Positions 45,342-53,481 are shown, counted from the first letter of the stretch. The stretch: 64,000 bases of DNA from Inquilinus sp052078665 (GCF_052078665.1 NZ_JBQJIK010000030.1:21571-85570); one strand, 5' to 3'. The notes: a model not told the origin generated them from the letters alone. Translations and numbers: made by a program.

Positions 45342-46019
45342 TCAACTGCTATCCGGCTTCGGCAGTCGGGATGGCAGGCAGCCGTCTCCGGACTCCTCCG
45401 GCGGCTCGGCCCAGCCCTCCGCGGCCGTGGCGCTCGCAGCGACCAGGTCCGCGCAGCTGCCGGGCGTGACGACGGTGCCATCGCCGTCGATGTCGGCGGC
45501 ATCGTCCCAGCCCCGCGGCTGCCAGGCCGGATTCGGTGGGCGGCCGATCTTGCGGCAGACCTCGCGCACGAACTCCTCGGCCGACAGCGTGTCGAGCTGC
45601 TCGTCCAGGATCTCGTCCTCGACCAGCTTCTCCCACACCCAGGACCGCATGTACTCGACGTCCTCGGGCTGCGCGACCGCTTCGGCCACGGCCTGGGCGG
45701 CCTGCTCCCGCCGCTGCCGGCGGTGCTCCTGCTCGCCCGACTCCTTGCGCTTTTCCCGGCGCATCAGATAGTTGGCGCGGATTCGCTCGGTCATGGCGAT
45801 CGACAGCCGCACCGACCGGGACAGCCGCGACTGCTTCAGGTCGAAATCGGGGGTCGACTCCGGCCCTGCCCGCATCGCCTGCTGCTGCGTCGAGATGATC
45901 CGCTTGGTGCGCAAGTCGATCGTGACCAGTTCACGCAGCGAATCCAGCGCCCACCCCGTCCACTTCATGTCGGGATCGGTCGGCCGGATCTCGTCGGAAT
46001 CGGATTGCGCCACGTCCAT
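45342..46019 (-). CDS. Conserved unknown protein, copy 2 of a duplicated pair
   Basis: A 225-aa paralogue of the product at 13109-13747. The first 30 residues and the cores QSRLSRSVRLSIAMTERIRA and LDTLSAEEFVREVCRKIG are almost the same. The middle (HRRQRREQAAQAVAEAV) and the C-terminal linker differ. Similarity extends upstream into the promoter, including an identical LexA-type box. The ATG at 46019 directly follows that box; an ATG at 46031 lies within it. Function is unknown. It lies next to the VapB/CRISPR-Cas9 region. Confidence 0.7.
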   Translation of the reverse strand: MDVAQSDSDEIRPTDPDMKWTGWALDSLRELVTIDLRTKRIISTQQQAMRAGPESTPDFDLKQSRLSRSVRLSIAMTERIRANYLMRREKRKESGEQEHRRQRREQAAQAVAEAVAQPEDVEYMRSWVWEKLVEDEILDEQLDTLSAEEFVREVCRKIGRPPNPAWQPRGWDDAADIDGDGTVVTPGSCADLVAASATAAEGWAEPPEESGDGCLPSRLPKPDSS

Positions 46020-46020
46020 A

Positions 46021-46035
46021 GAACGTATCATGAAC
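46021..46035 (-). promoter_or_regulatory. LexA-type box upstream of copy 2
   Basis: Read on the minus strand, GTTC-N7-GTTC with the same seven central bases as the box at 13093-13107. It lies immediately before the likely start codon. The duplicate is identical over the 15 bases, although the sequence further upstream has diverged (10-base palindrome arms only in copy 1). Confidence 0.5.
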
Positions 46036-46157
46036 GAGAGTCGCGGGTTAACGCAACTGAACATTTTGTTCACTCGCCCGAGGCAGGCGCCCGGCCGGTT
46101 GCCGCCTCTCTTGCGACAGATATCTTCCGTGTCGACGTCCGCAGGTGGAGGTTCCCC

Positions 46158-46436
46158 ATGAGCGACACGGCCATCGCCAAACTGTTCCAGACCGGCCGCA
46201 GCCAGGTCGTGCGTCTGCCTGAGGGGTTCCACCTGCCTGGCAAGGAGATCCGGGCGCGCCGCCATGGCCGCTGCGTGCTGCTGGAGCCGATGGAGCGGAG
46301 CGTCGAGGACATCCAGGCGATCTTCGCCGAGATCGACCGGCTGCGCGGCATCGACTTCTTGCCCGAGGGCCGACCCGGGCAGCCGCCGATGCCGCCGGTC
46401 GGCCCGTGTCCCCTTGTTCGCTTGCCAGGGCTATAG
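46158..46436 (+). CDS. vapB: VapB-type antitoxin without toxin
   Basis: A 92-aa protein with the AbrB/MazE DNA-binding start AKLFQTGRSQVVRLPEGF and an RRHGRCVLLEP strand. A toxin-binding tail follows (VEDIQAIFAEIDRLRGIDFL), then QPPMP. After that motif the family usually ends in an acidic tail and vapC follows. Here the tail changes to VGPCPLVRLPGL and the tracrRNA terminator comes next. No PIN-domain gene exists nearby. Good ribosome site (GGTGGAGG). It may be an orphan left when the Cas9 locus arrived. Confidence 0.75.
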   Translation: MSDTAIAKLFQTGRSQVVRLPEGFHLPGKEIRARRHGRCVLLEPMERSVEDIQAIFAEIDRLRGIDFLPEGRPGQPPMPPVGPCPLVRLPGL

Positions 46437-46460
46437 ATCGGTGGGGAGTAAAATAGCCCC

Positions 46461-46491
46461 GAAAACGAAACACCCCGCATGAGGCGGGGTG
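46461..46491 (-). terminator. Rho-independent terminator of the tracrRNA
   Basis: Minus-strand hairpin CACCCCGC-N5-GCGGGGTG (46471-46491) followed by TTTCGTTTTC. Perfect 8-base stem with a 5-base loop. It also stands between vapB and the tracrRNA in convergent orientation. Confidence 0.8.
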
Positions 46492-46588
46492 AAGCGTGGG
46501 CGGTGGTTGCGTCTCGGGACGCCCAGCCCGCACGAACAGACGCTTTACGTTTTGCCTGCGGCAAGCGACCGTTCTCGGGGTTGCTACG
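46461..46588 (-). ncRNA. tracrRNA (predicted)
   Basis: On the minus strand, positions about 46587 down to 46554 form an anti-repeat to the CRISPR repeat. TAGCAACCCCG pairs over 11 bases, then GAACGG over 6, CGC over 3 and CCGCAG over 6. They are separated by single mismatches and a 3-base TTG bulge, the usual stem-bulge-stem form. Downstream, GCGTCT and AGACGC can form a nexus-like stem, and a GC hairpin with T-run ends the RNA. Length is about 128 bases. It diverges from cas9 and is convergent with vapB. Confidence 0.8.
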
Positions 46589-46645
46589 AAGCAAAGTGTG
46601 GCTGCATAGTTAGCTCGTTTCAATAGAAAATAGTGCGCTTCCCAT
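46589..46645. promoter_or_regulatory. Divergent promoters of tracrRNA and cas9
   Basis: Minus strand: TTGAAA (46618-46623), 17 bases, then CACACT (46595-46600). This predicts a tracrRNA start at about 46588, just before the anti-repeat. Plus strand: TTGCTA (46581-46586, inside the anti-repeat), 18 bases, then CATAGT (46605-46610), a possible cas9 promoter. No strong ribosome site precedes the cas9 ATG. Both promoter assignments are tentative. Confidence 0.4.
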
Positions 46646-49600
46646 ATGACACTGATATTCGGGCTCGATATCGGTACCACATCGATAGGCTTTGCCGTGG
46701 TTGAAGAGCACGGCAATGGTGCAAGCCGGTTCCTGCGGACTGGCGTGCGCATCTTTCCAGAAGGCGTGACAGAGAAGGAGCGCGAGCCGCGCAACAAGGA
46801 GCGGCGAGCCAAACGGCTGTTGCGGCGCCAAATCCGGCGGCGGCGCTGGCGCCGCCGCGACCTTGGCCACCTCCTGAATGAGGCGGGCCTATTGCCTGCT
46901 TTCGATCCATCGCCTGGGTCGGCATGGCAGCGCATGATAGCTGCCGATCCTTACAACCTGCGAGCGAAAGGCCTGGACGCGGCGCTGACACCCATGGAAG
47001 TCGGTCGCGCGCTGTACCACCTCGTGAAACGGCGCGGCTTCAAATCCTCACGCCTCGAGGAGACGGCGCGCAACGGTGGCACGGAAGACAAGGAGACCAG
47101 CAAGGTCAAACAGGCGATTGCTGCGCTTGACGGGCGCATGGGCGGCACAACACTGGGTGTGTATCTGTCCAACCAGGAAAAGAAGCGCGGCGGTTATGTC
47201 GGCCGCGACATGGTCGAGGACGAGTTTGATCGGCTGTGGGCCGCGCAGGCGCCGCACCATCCCGGAATAGTGACCGAGGGGCTGCGCGAAGCCGTGCGGG
47301 TCACGGCGTTCCATCAGCGGCCGACCTTCTGGCGTCTGTCGACCCTGGGAAGGTGCCGCTTGGTGCCGGACTCGCCACTCTGCGCCCGCGGCTCATGGGC
47401 AGGACAGCGCTATGTCCTGCTGCAAACGTTAAACAGCCTGCGCCTTGTGGGCGGCAACGAACAACCTCTGGAGTCGGTGGAACGGGCGAAGGTCCTCGAC
47501 CTTCTCGATCGGCAGGCCACGGTGAGTTTTTCGACGTTGCGCAAGGTGCTGGGCCTACGGCGTGACCAGTCATTCAACTTCGAGATCGGCGGCCGTGACA
47601 AGCTGAAGGGCAATGTGTTCGAAGCCACTCTCCGCCACGCCTTCGGCATCGATTGGGACAGCCATCCGGCATGCGATATGATCCGTTGCGATTTGCATGA
47701 TCGATGGTTCGAGATCTGGTATCGCCGGGTTGGCGACAGGATCGAGATCCGCCGCGAGGACGAGGTTGCGCCAGCCAAGGTTGCCTTTATTGCGGCCGCG
47801 CAGCGCGACTGGGGCATTGCCGAACATCAGGCCGAGGCCTTGTCTGATCTGTCATTCCCCAGCGCCTGGCTGAGCATCTCACGCGCGGCGGTGGATCGGC
47901 TGCTACCCGCTCTGGAGGCCGGCGAGCGCTATGACCAGGCAGTCGCCAGCGTGTTTGGCGTCTCTCATAGCCAGGCGGAAGAGACCGGAGAAATCCGAGA
48001 CGCGCTGCCATCCCGCCAGTCGGCAATGCCGGATGTCCGAAACCCGACCGTCAATCGGGCCCTGACCGAACTGCGCAAAGTCGTCAACAACCTGATCCGG
48101 GCACACGGACGGCCGGCCGTGATCCGGATCGAGCTGGCGAGGGACCTGCGCCTGCCGAAGCGCAAGCGGGAGGAACTGGACAAGCGCAATCGCGACCAGG
48201 AACGAGAGCGCAAGAAGGCCGAGGCCGCGTTACGCGAAAATGGCATCGAGCCAACGCGGACTGCGATCGAGGCTTGGCTCCTGTGGCGGGAATGCAAGGA
48301 GACCTGCCCCTATACCGGCGCAAAGATCTGCTTCGACGACCTGTTCCGGCTGGGTCGGTTCCAGGTCGAACACATTGCCCCCCGGTCGCGCAGCCTGGAC
48401 AACGGCTTCGCCAACAAGACGCTGTGCGATGCCCAGACCAACATCCTGAAGCGAAATCGAACACCATTTGAGTTCTACACCGGCCGTCCGGACGATTGGG
48501 CCACGGTCACCGCACGCGTCAAGGCCGTGCTGCCACTGCACAAGGTACGCGCCTTCCTGCGCGAGGATCGGCCCGAGACCAGCGAGGAATTGGCGGAACG
48601 GCAGTTGCGAGACACTGGCTATATCAGCGTCGCCGCGCGCGATTTCTTAAAGCTCCTAGGACGGGACGTGACGATCGAAAGCTGCAACGGCAGGGTGACA
48701 GCGCAGCTGCGCCATGCCTGGGGGCTGGACAACATCCTGGGCGACACAGGAGAGAAGAACCGGGCCGACCATCGCCACCATGCCGTGGATGCCGCCGCGG
48801 TGGCGCTGGCGACAGCGGCACGGGTGAAACGCCTGTCCGACCACTACGCCCGGGACCGACAGGGCGAGAAGCCCGAGTTGGCACCGCCTTGGCCGTCGAT
48901 TCGGGCTGATCTAAAGGCGTCGGTCGACCAGATCGTCGTGTCGCACCGTGTCTGGCGCAAGGTGTCGGGGGCGCTGCACGCGCAGACGGCCATGGGCGAT
49001 ACCGGGCGGGATGAAGTAACCAAAGGCGTTCACTATCGCTGGTACGTGACACGAAAGCGAATCGAGGACCTGAAGCTCAGCGATCTGGAAGAAGATTCCG
49101 ATCGCCGCGTAGTAGATTCCACAATCCGCAGGATTGTTCGGGACCATGTGGTCGAGAGAGGAGGAGACCTCAAAAAGGCCATTCCTCCCTATCCTCGCCT
49201 GCCCACGCCGGATGGCATCGGTCGGGAGATCCGTAAGATCCGCGTCGAGATCAAGCAGCAGCCAGCGTTGATGGCGCCCCTGGATCAGAGTATCCACGCC
49301 TTCGCCGACACGGCTGCGAACCATCACATGGCGGTATTCCGGATGCCGGACGGCAGGGTGCGGCATGAGATCGTCAGCCTTTTCAATGCCGCGCGTCGTC
49401 TGTCGGCCGGGGAACCGGTGGTCAGGCGACAGAGCCCGGACGGCGGTGCGTTCGTGATGTCGTTGTGCCCGGGTGACGCGCTGGAATTCCCGAGAGGGGA
49501 TGGCGGACACGACTATCGCATCGTCACCAGCGTCTGGGCGGCAGGCCCGATCGTGCTATGCGACCACAGTGCGGCGGACCGCTCGGTCTGGAAGCGCCCG

Positions 49601-49681
49601 ACGGCGGCGTCCGTCCTCGCCGCCGGAGCTCGGAAGGTCCGAATCAGCCCGATCGGCGAGATCTTGCCAGCAAATGATTAG
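46646..49681 (+). CDS. cas9: CRISPR-associated endonuclease Cas9, type II-C
   Basis: A 1011-aa RNA-guided nuclease, a compact II-C size. RuvC-I: GLDIGTTSIG with Asp8. The Arg-rich bridge helix follows (ERRAKRLLRRQIRRRRWRRR). RuvC-II: IRIELARD with Glu496. HNH: FQVEHIAPRS with His576 and Asn590 (FANKTL). RuvC-III: HRHHAVDAAAVA with His711/His712 and Asp715. All catalytic residues look intact. The C-terminal wedge/PAM-reading part is not assignable by eye. cas1 and cas2 follow; csn2 and cas4 are absent. The gene is visibly less GC-rich than its neighbours, a sign of transfer. Confidence 0.96.
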   Translation: MTLIFGLDIGTTSIGFAVVEEHGNGASRFLRTGVRIFPEGVTEKEREPRNKERRAKRLLRRQIRRRRWRRRDLGHLLNEAGLLPAFDPSPGSAWQRMIAADPYNLRAKGLDAALTPMEVGRALYHLVKRRGFKSSRLEETARNGGTEDKETSKVKQAIAALDGRMGGTTLGVYLSNQEKKRGGYVGRDMVEDEFDRLWAAQAPHHPGIVTEGLREAVRVTAFHQRPTFWRLSTLGRCRLVPDSPLCARGSWAGQRYVLLQTLNSLRLVGGNEQPLESVERAKVLDLLDRQATVSFSTLRKVLGLRRDQSFNFEIGGRDKLKGNVFEATLRHAFGIDWDSHPACDMIRCDLHDRWFEIWYRRVGDRIEIRREDEVAPAKVAFIAAAQRDWGIAEHQAEALSDLSFPSAWLSISRAAVDRLLPALEAGERYDQAVASVFGVSHSQAEETGEIRDALPSRQSAMPDVRNPTVNRALTELRKVVNNLIRAHGRPAVIRIELARDLRLPKRKREELDKRNRDQERERKKAEAALRENGIEPTRTAIEAWLLWRECKETCPYTGAKICFDDLFRLGRFQVEHIAPRSRSLDNGFANKTLCDAQTNILKRNRTPFEFYTGRPDDWATVTARVKAVLPLHKVRAFLREDRPETSEELAERQLRDTGYISVAARDFLKLLGRDVTIESCNGRVTAQLRHAWGLDNILGDTGEKNRADHRHHAVDAAAVALATAARVKRLSDHYARDRQGEKPELAPPWPSIRADLKASVDQIVVSHRVWRKVSGALHAQTAMGDTGRDEVTKGVHYRWYVTRKRIEDLKLSDLEEDSDRRVVDSTIRRIVRDHVVERGGDLKKAIPPYPRLPTPDGIGREIRKIRVEIKQQPALMAPLDQSIHAFADTAANHHMAVFRMPDGRVRHEIVSLFNAARRLSAGEPVVRRQSPDGGAFVMSLCPGDALEFPRGDGGHDYRIVTSVWAAGPIVLCDHSAADRSVWKRPTAASVLAAGARKVRISPIGEILPAND

Positions 49682-49791
49682 GCGACATGGCCTCCTGTTC
49701 GTATATCGATCGTAGACTGACAATCGGAATAGAGTTATCGTAGCAAGATACCATGATTGATATCTGATTTTGATTGAATTTGTTTGTTTAC

Positions 49792-50718
49792 GTGATCAAG
49801 CGCACAATTGAAATTTCATCGGTGCCAACACGCCTCTCGGTGGCGTATTCGCAACTGGTGATTGAACGCGAGGCACTGCCTCCGGCCACAGTGCCGATCG
49901 AGGATGTCGGCGTACTGATCGTCGATCATCCGACCGTCACCTACACCCAGGCGGTGCTGAGTCGGCTGGGCGAGGCCGGTGCCGTCGTCATTCTATGCGA
50001 CGGTCGCCACCTGCCGGCTTCGATCATGATTCCGGTGGTCGGCAATGCAGTACAGACCGAACGCCAACAGGCACAGATCACCGTAAGCGAGCCTTTGCGA
50101 AAGAGGGCCTGGCAGGCTGTGGTGGTGGCGAAGATTCGGATGCAGGCGCTGGTGTTGGAAGAGGCCTGCGGGTCCGACTGGGGGCTGCGGGCGATGGCCG
50201 CCCGCGTGCGCCCCGGTGACGTCGAGAACCTGGAAGCCCAGGCGGCGCAGCGCTATTTCCCCCGCCTGTTGGGACCCGGATTCCGTCGGCATCGCGAGGG
50301 GAAGCCGCCCAATGACTTGCTGAACTACGGATACATGGTGCTACGCGCGGCAGTGGCGCGGGCCGTCGTCGCTTCCGGCCTTCTGCCCTCCATCGGCCTG
50401 TTCCACAGCCATCGCGGCAACCCCTTCTGCCTGGCCGACGACCTGCTGGAGCCATATCGACCTCTCGTCGATCGAAAGGTTGCAGCATTGGCCGCGCGGG
50501 GCGACGGGCGGGACGGCATCGGACGCGAGGAAAAGCGGCTTCTGCTGTCGGTACTGAACGACGTCGTGCCGCTGACAGGCGGCGGAAAGACGCCGGTATC
50601 GCTGGCGGTCTCGCAGGGTTCGGCCTCGCTGGCCCGGCTGTTCGGCGACGGCAAGGGGCTATTGGTGTTGCCCGACGGCCTGCCGGTCGAGCCCGACAAT
50701 GTCGACGACGATCCGTGA
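49792..50718 (+). CDS. cas1: CRISPR-associated endonuclease Cas1
   Basis: Metal-dependent integrase for new spacers, 308 aa from the GTG at 49792 (IKRTIEISS, the typical II-C start). A TTG six codons upstream is an alternative. Candidate active-site residues are Glu148 (LEAQAAQRYF), His205 (GLFHSHRG) and the Asp pair in CLADDLLEPYRP. About 110 AT-rich bases separate it from cas9, with no clear promoter. It ends 20 bases inside cas2. Confidence 0.94.
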   Translation: MIKRTIEISSVPTRLSVAYSQLVIEREALPPATVPIEDVGVLIVDHPTVTYTQAVLSRLGEAGAVVILCDGRHLPASIMIPVVGNAVQTERQQAQITVSEPLRKRAWQAVVVAKIRMQALVLEEACGSDWGLRAMAARVRPGDVENLEAQAAQRYFPRLLGPGFRRHREGKPPNDLLNYGYMVLRAAVARAVVASGLLPSIGLFHSHRGNPFCLADDLLEPYRPLVDRKVAALAARGDGRDGIGREEKRLLLSVLNDVVPLTGGGKTPVSLAVSQGSASLARLFGDGKGLLVLPDGLPVEPDNVDDDP

Positions 50719-51046
50719 CACCCCCTACGGATGGCGCAGCGTGTGGGTCCTGGCCCTGTTCGACCTGCCGACCGAAACCAAGGCCCATCGCCGGGCCTAT
50801 GCCAGGTTTCGGAAAGACCTGCTGGAAGACGGCTTCACCATGATGCAGTTCTCGGTGTACCAGCGCCATTGCGCCAGCCGGGAGAACGCCGATGTGCGCA
50901 TCCGACGCATGGGGTCGCTATTGCCGGCAGAAGGCGAGGTCCGGTTCCTGGTGATCACTGATCGCCAGTTCGGCAATATCGCCACCTTCTGGGGCCGGGA
51001 TCGCCAGCCGAACGCGCCCTCGCCCACCCAGATGGAGCTTTTCTGA
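50699..51046 (+). CDS. cas2: CRISPR-associated protein Cas2
   Basis: A 115-aa ferredoxin-fold protein that bridges Cas1 dimers in the acquisition complex. The first strand has VWVLALFDLPTETKAHRR (Asp of the DLP motif), then FTMMQFSVYQR and VRFLVITDRQFG. It overlaps cas1 by 20 bases, so they are translated together. The stop codon lies in the loop of a long hairpin. Confidence 0.93.
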   Translation: MSTTIRDTPYGWRSVWVLALFDLPTETKAHRRAYARFRKDLLEDGFTMMQFSVYQRHCASRENADVRIRRMGSLLPAEGEVRFLVITDRQFGNIATFWGRDRQPNAPSPTQMELF

Positions 51047-51076
51047 TCCATCTGGGTGGCGATTTCGCCGCTTTTT
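51025..51076 (+). terminator. Hairpin terminator at the end of cas2
   Basis: CACCCAGATGGA (51025-51036) and TCCATCTGGGTG (51047-51058) form a perfect 12-base stem with a 10-base loop that includes the cas2 stop. A second small hairpin (GGCG-ATTT-CGCC, 51058-51069) is followed by GCTTTTT. It would end cas operon transcription before the array, which reads the other way. Confidence 0.65.
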
Positions 51077-51096
51077 CAGCTGCTTATGCGCAGGGT

Positions 51097-51857
51097 AGTG
51101 TAGCAACCCCGGGAACGGCCGCAAACCGCAGCGATGGCCTGAACCTGTTCTGCCGCCTGCGAAGTGTAGCAACCCCGGGAACGGCCGCAAACCGCAGCCG
51201 GCGAGGCCAAGACCAGCCGGTTCTACCGAGTGTAGCAACCCCGGGAACGGCCGCAAACCGCAGCGGAAGGCGGCGGTAGGGCAATCCTGTCAAAGTGTAG
51301 CAACCCCGGGAACGGCCGCAAACCGCAGCTAGGTCACGATCGTGTCGGGGCCGACGGCGAGTGTAGCAACCCCGGGAACGGCCGCAAACCGCAGCGAGAT
51401 CCTGGTCTCGGCGCGCAGCTCGTCCAGTGTAGCAACCCCGGGAACGGCCGCAAACCGCAGCTTTTCCGCCTCAACCTCGCCGGCTTCCAGCAGTGTAGCA
51501 ACCCCGGGAACGGCCGCAAACCGCAGCGGGCCTTTCAGGTGATCGAGGCGCTCGCCCAGTGTAGCAACCCCGGGAACGGCCGCAAACCGCAGCCCGGGAC
51601 TCTCCGGTCGTATGCGGCAGCCGAGTGTAGCAACCCCGGGAACGGCCGCAAACCGCAGCGCGGTCTACTCTGAGTTTTATCAGAGTTTGAGTGTAGCAAC
51701 CCCGGGAACGGCCGCAAACCGCAGCCCAATGCCAATACGAAAGACGATCTCGTTGAGTGTAGCAACCCCGGGAACGGCCGCAAACCGCAGCCATTCGATG
51801 CAGGTCCGGTCCTCCATCGCCAGTGTAGCAACCCCGGGAACGGCCGCAAACCGCTGC
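51097..51857 (-). CRISPR. Type II-C CRISPR array, 12 repeats and 11 spacers
   Basis: Twelve 36-base repeats start at 51097, 51163, 51229, 51294, then every 66 bases from 51360 to 51822. Spacers are 30 bases, except the third, which is 29. Plus-strand repeats begin AGTGTAGCAA and end AAACCGCAGC. In the crRNA direction (minus strand) they begin GCTGCGG and end TTGCTACACT, matching the tracrRNA anti-repeat. TGCTACACT resembles an extended -10 (TG-N-TA-N-A-N-T), so each repeat may carry its own promoter. The last repeat (51822-51857) differs by one base (GCTGC for GCAGC on the plus strand). Spacer targets are unknown. Confidence 0.97.
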
Positions 51858-51925
51858 GGCGCACCACTTCGTGCTGCGCCGCGCCCGGGATGACGGTCGG
51901 GAGTTCGATAATGGGTTCGTCAATA

Positions 51926-52720
51926 TCAAACCCGGAACTTGTACTCCTTGCCCGGCTCGCGCTCGATGTCGGGCGGGAAGTTGGCGCGCTTCTCGGCGAA
52001 GTAGCGCTCGCGGTGGTCGCCATCGGCCAGGCGGTTGTAGGTCAGGTACAGGATCCGCCGCGCCGCGCCGGTCAGGTTCGGCTTCGAGGCGTGCGGGGCG
52101 TAGCTGTCGAAGAACAGCACGTCGCCCGGTTCGGTCGGCACCGGCACCAGCTTGAAGCTGGCCATCTGCTCGTCGGTCAGCGGCTTCCACTCCTCGCCGA
52201 TCAGCCCGGTCAGGCGCGGCATGTCGGCCATCTCGAGGCAGCCGTTCTCGACCGTGGCGCGGTCGACCGAGACCATCACGGTCAGGAAGATCGGGGCATA
52301 GCGCGACCAGCCGGCCTGCTGGTCCTGGTGCGGCTCGAAGCCGGCGCCGCCCGCCATCTTGAAGTTGATCTTCTCCTTGTACAGGCACGACGGCGCCTCC
52401 AGCAGTTGCTCCACCGCCTTGAACAGGCGGCCGTGCCGGACCAGCCCGTCGAACTGGGCATGGTAAGGGCAGAAATTCTCGATCCGCTGCACCACCCGCT
52501 TGCTGGGGTCGAGCAGGCTCGGCTCGTAATAGACCATGTGCCTGCCCGGCTCCTCGGGCATGGCGCTGAGCTCCTCGGTCCAGCGCGTGATCGCCGCGGT
52601 CTCGGCGGCGTCGAAGAAGCCGCGGGCGGCGACCCAGCCGGTGCGGGCATAGCAGGACAGATCCTCAGCCGAAAGCGGGCCGACGGCCATGGCGTCGGCT
52701 GAGGGCAGCGAATCGGGCAT
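51926..52720 (-). CDS. Phytanoyl-CoA dioxygenase-family (PhyH) Fe/2-oxoglutarate oxygenase
   Basis: A 264-aa non-haem iron oxygenase. The facial triad is His-Gln-Asp in FEPHQDQQ plus the His of SYAPHASKPN; the Arg of AARRILYLTY should bind 2-oxoglutarate. It lies 2 bases after the cytidylyltransferase-like gene and opposite the PEP-mutase operon. PhnY/FrbJ-type members hydroxylate phosphonates, so hydroxylation of 2-aminoethylphosphonate or its lipid is plausible. No PhnZ is present, which argues for biosynthesis and not degradation. Substrate is not proven. Confidence 0.82.
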   Translation of the reverse strand: MPDSLPSADAMAVGPLSAEDLSCYARTGWVAARGFFDAAETAAITRWTEELSAMPEEPGRHMVYYEPSLLDPSKRVVQRIENFCPYHAQFDGLVRHGRLFKAVEQLLEAPSCLYKEKINFKMAGGAGFEPHQDQQAGWSRYAPIFLTVMVSVDRATVENGCLEMADMPRLTGLIGEEWKPLTDEQMASFKLVPVPTEPGDVLFFDSYAPHASKPNLTGAARRILYLTYNRLADGDHRERYFAEKRANFPPDIEREPGKEYKFRV

Positions 52721-52722
52721 GT

Positions 52723-53481
52723 TCAGGGCTCCAGCTGCGGCAGGATCTCCCGCTGCGCGCGGGCCACATCCACGTCGAAATCGATCTCGGTCCAGGGCAG
52801 GTCGCTGATGTCCGCCACGCCGAACCGGTGCGGATGCGCCAGGATCAGGTCGCGGATCGCTTCCTCGTACTCGACAGTGGTGATGCCCTGGCGGACATAC
52901 CAGTCGGTGCGGTCGCCGAGCGCACGGGCCATGTCGGGCGAGAAGCGGAAGAAGCCGACCGACTCGCCGTGCCAGTCATGCGCGTTCTCGGGCTTCTTGC
53001 GGAAATCGACGATGGTGTCGCCGCGGAAGCAGATCTTCACCGGCTCGTCGCCCGGCTCGATCTCGCGGTCGACCAGCAGCACGTTCTCCGCCGCGCCGTC
53101 CAGCAGCCGGCCGATCATCGGCTCGGGGTACAGGACGTCGCCATCCATCAGCACCACCGGCGCCCCGGTGGCGAGTTGCTCGCGCTGGACCCACAGCGAG
53201 ACCAAGCTGCCCTCGCGGTAGCGCGGGTTCTCGACGAAGCCGATGCGGCCGCCGAGTCCGAGCCGGTCGATCTCGCGCCGGATCGAGTCGCCCTCATGGC
53301 CGATGGTGATCGAGATGTCCTCGACGCCGTTCGCATGCAGCGCGGCAATATGCCGTTCCAGCAGCGACTTTCCGCCGAACCGGAGCAGGATCTTCGGCCC
53401 GCCGGCGGCCGTTCCCAGGCGCCGGCCGACGCCGGCCGCGAGGATGATCGCGGTGGCCGCCCGCCTATCCGAGTATGACAA
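52723..53481 (-). CDS. Nucleotidyltransferase (NTP-transferase fold), possibly phosphonate-activating
   Basis: A 252-aa sugar-nucleotidyltransferase-fold enzyme with the canonical loop AIILAAGVGRRLG, the lysine of GPKILLRFGGKSLLERH, and metal-binding VVLMDGDVLY. LicC/PntC-like enzymes of this kind make CDP-choline or CDP-aminoethylphosphonate. Divergent from the PEP mutase, it may supply the CDP-headgroup for the alcohol phosphatidyltransferase at 59042. The start appears to be TTG at 53481; no in-frame ATG lies near. Confidence 0.78.
   Translation of the reverse strand: MSYSDRRAATAIILAAGVGRRLGTAAGGPKILLRFGGKSLLERHIAALHANGVEDISITIGHEGDSIRREIDRLGLGGRIGFVENPRYREGSLVSLWVQREQLATGAPVVLMDGDVLYPEPMIGRLLDGAAENVLLVDREIEPGDEPVKICFRGDTIVDFRKKPENAHDWHGESVGFFRFSPDMARALGDRTDWYVRQGITTVEYEEAIRDLILAHPHRFGVADISDLPWTEIDFDVDVARAQREILPQLEP

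Noticed and set aside
46437..46645. vapC toxin downstream of vapB
   Set aside because: The interval is filled by the tracrRNA and promoters; no PIN-domain motif appears in any frame.
49682..51096. csn2 or cas4 gene (type II-A/II-B)
   Set aside because: Only cas1 and cas2 follow cas9, which leaves type II-C.
51471..52388. Open frame with repeated RSRGCYT units
   Set aside because: The repetition is the CRISPR repeat translated in one frame; it is not a repeat protein.
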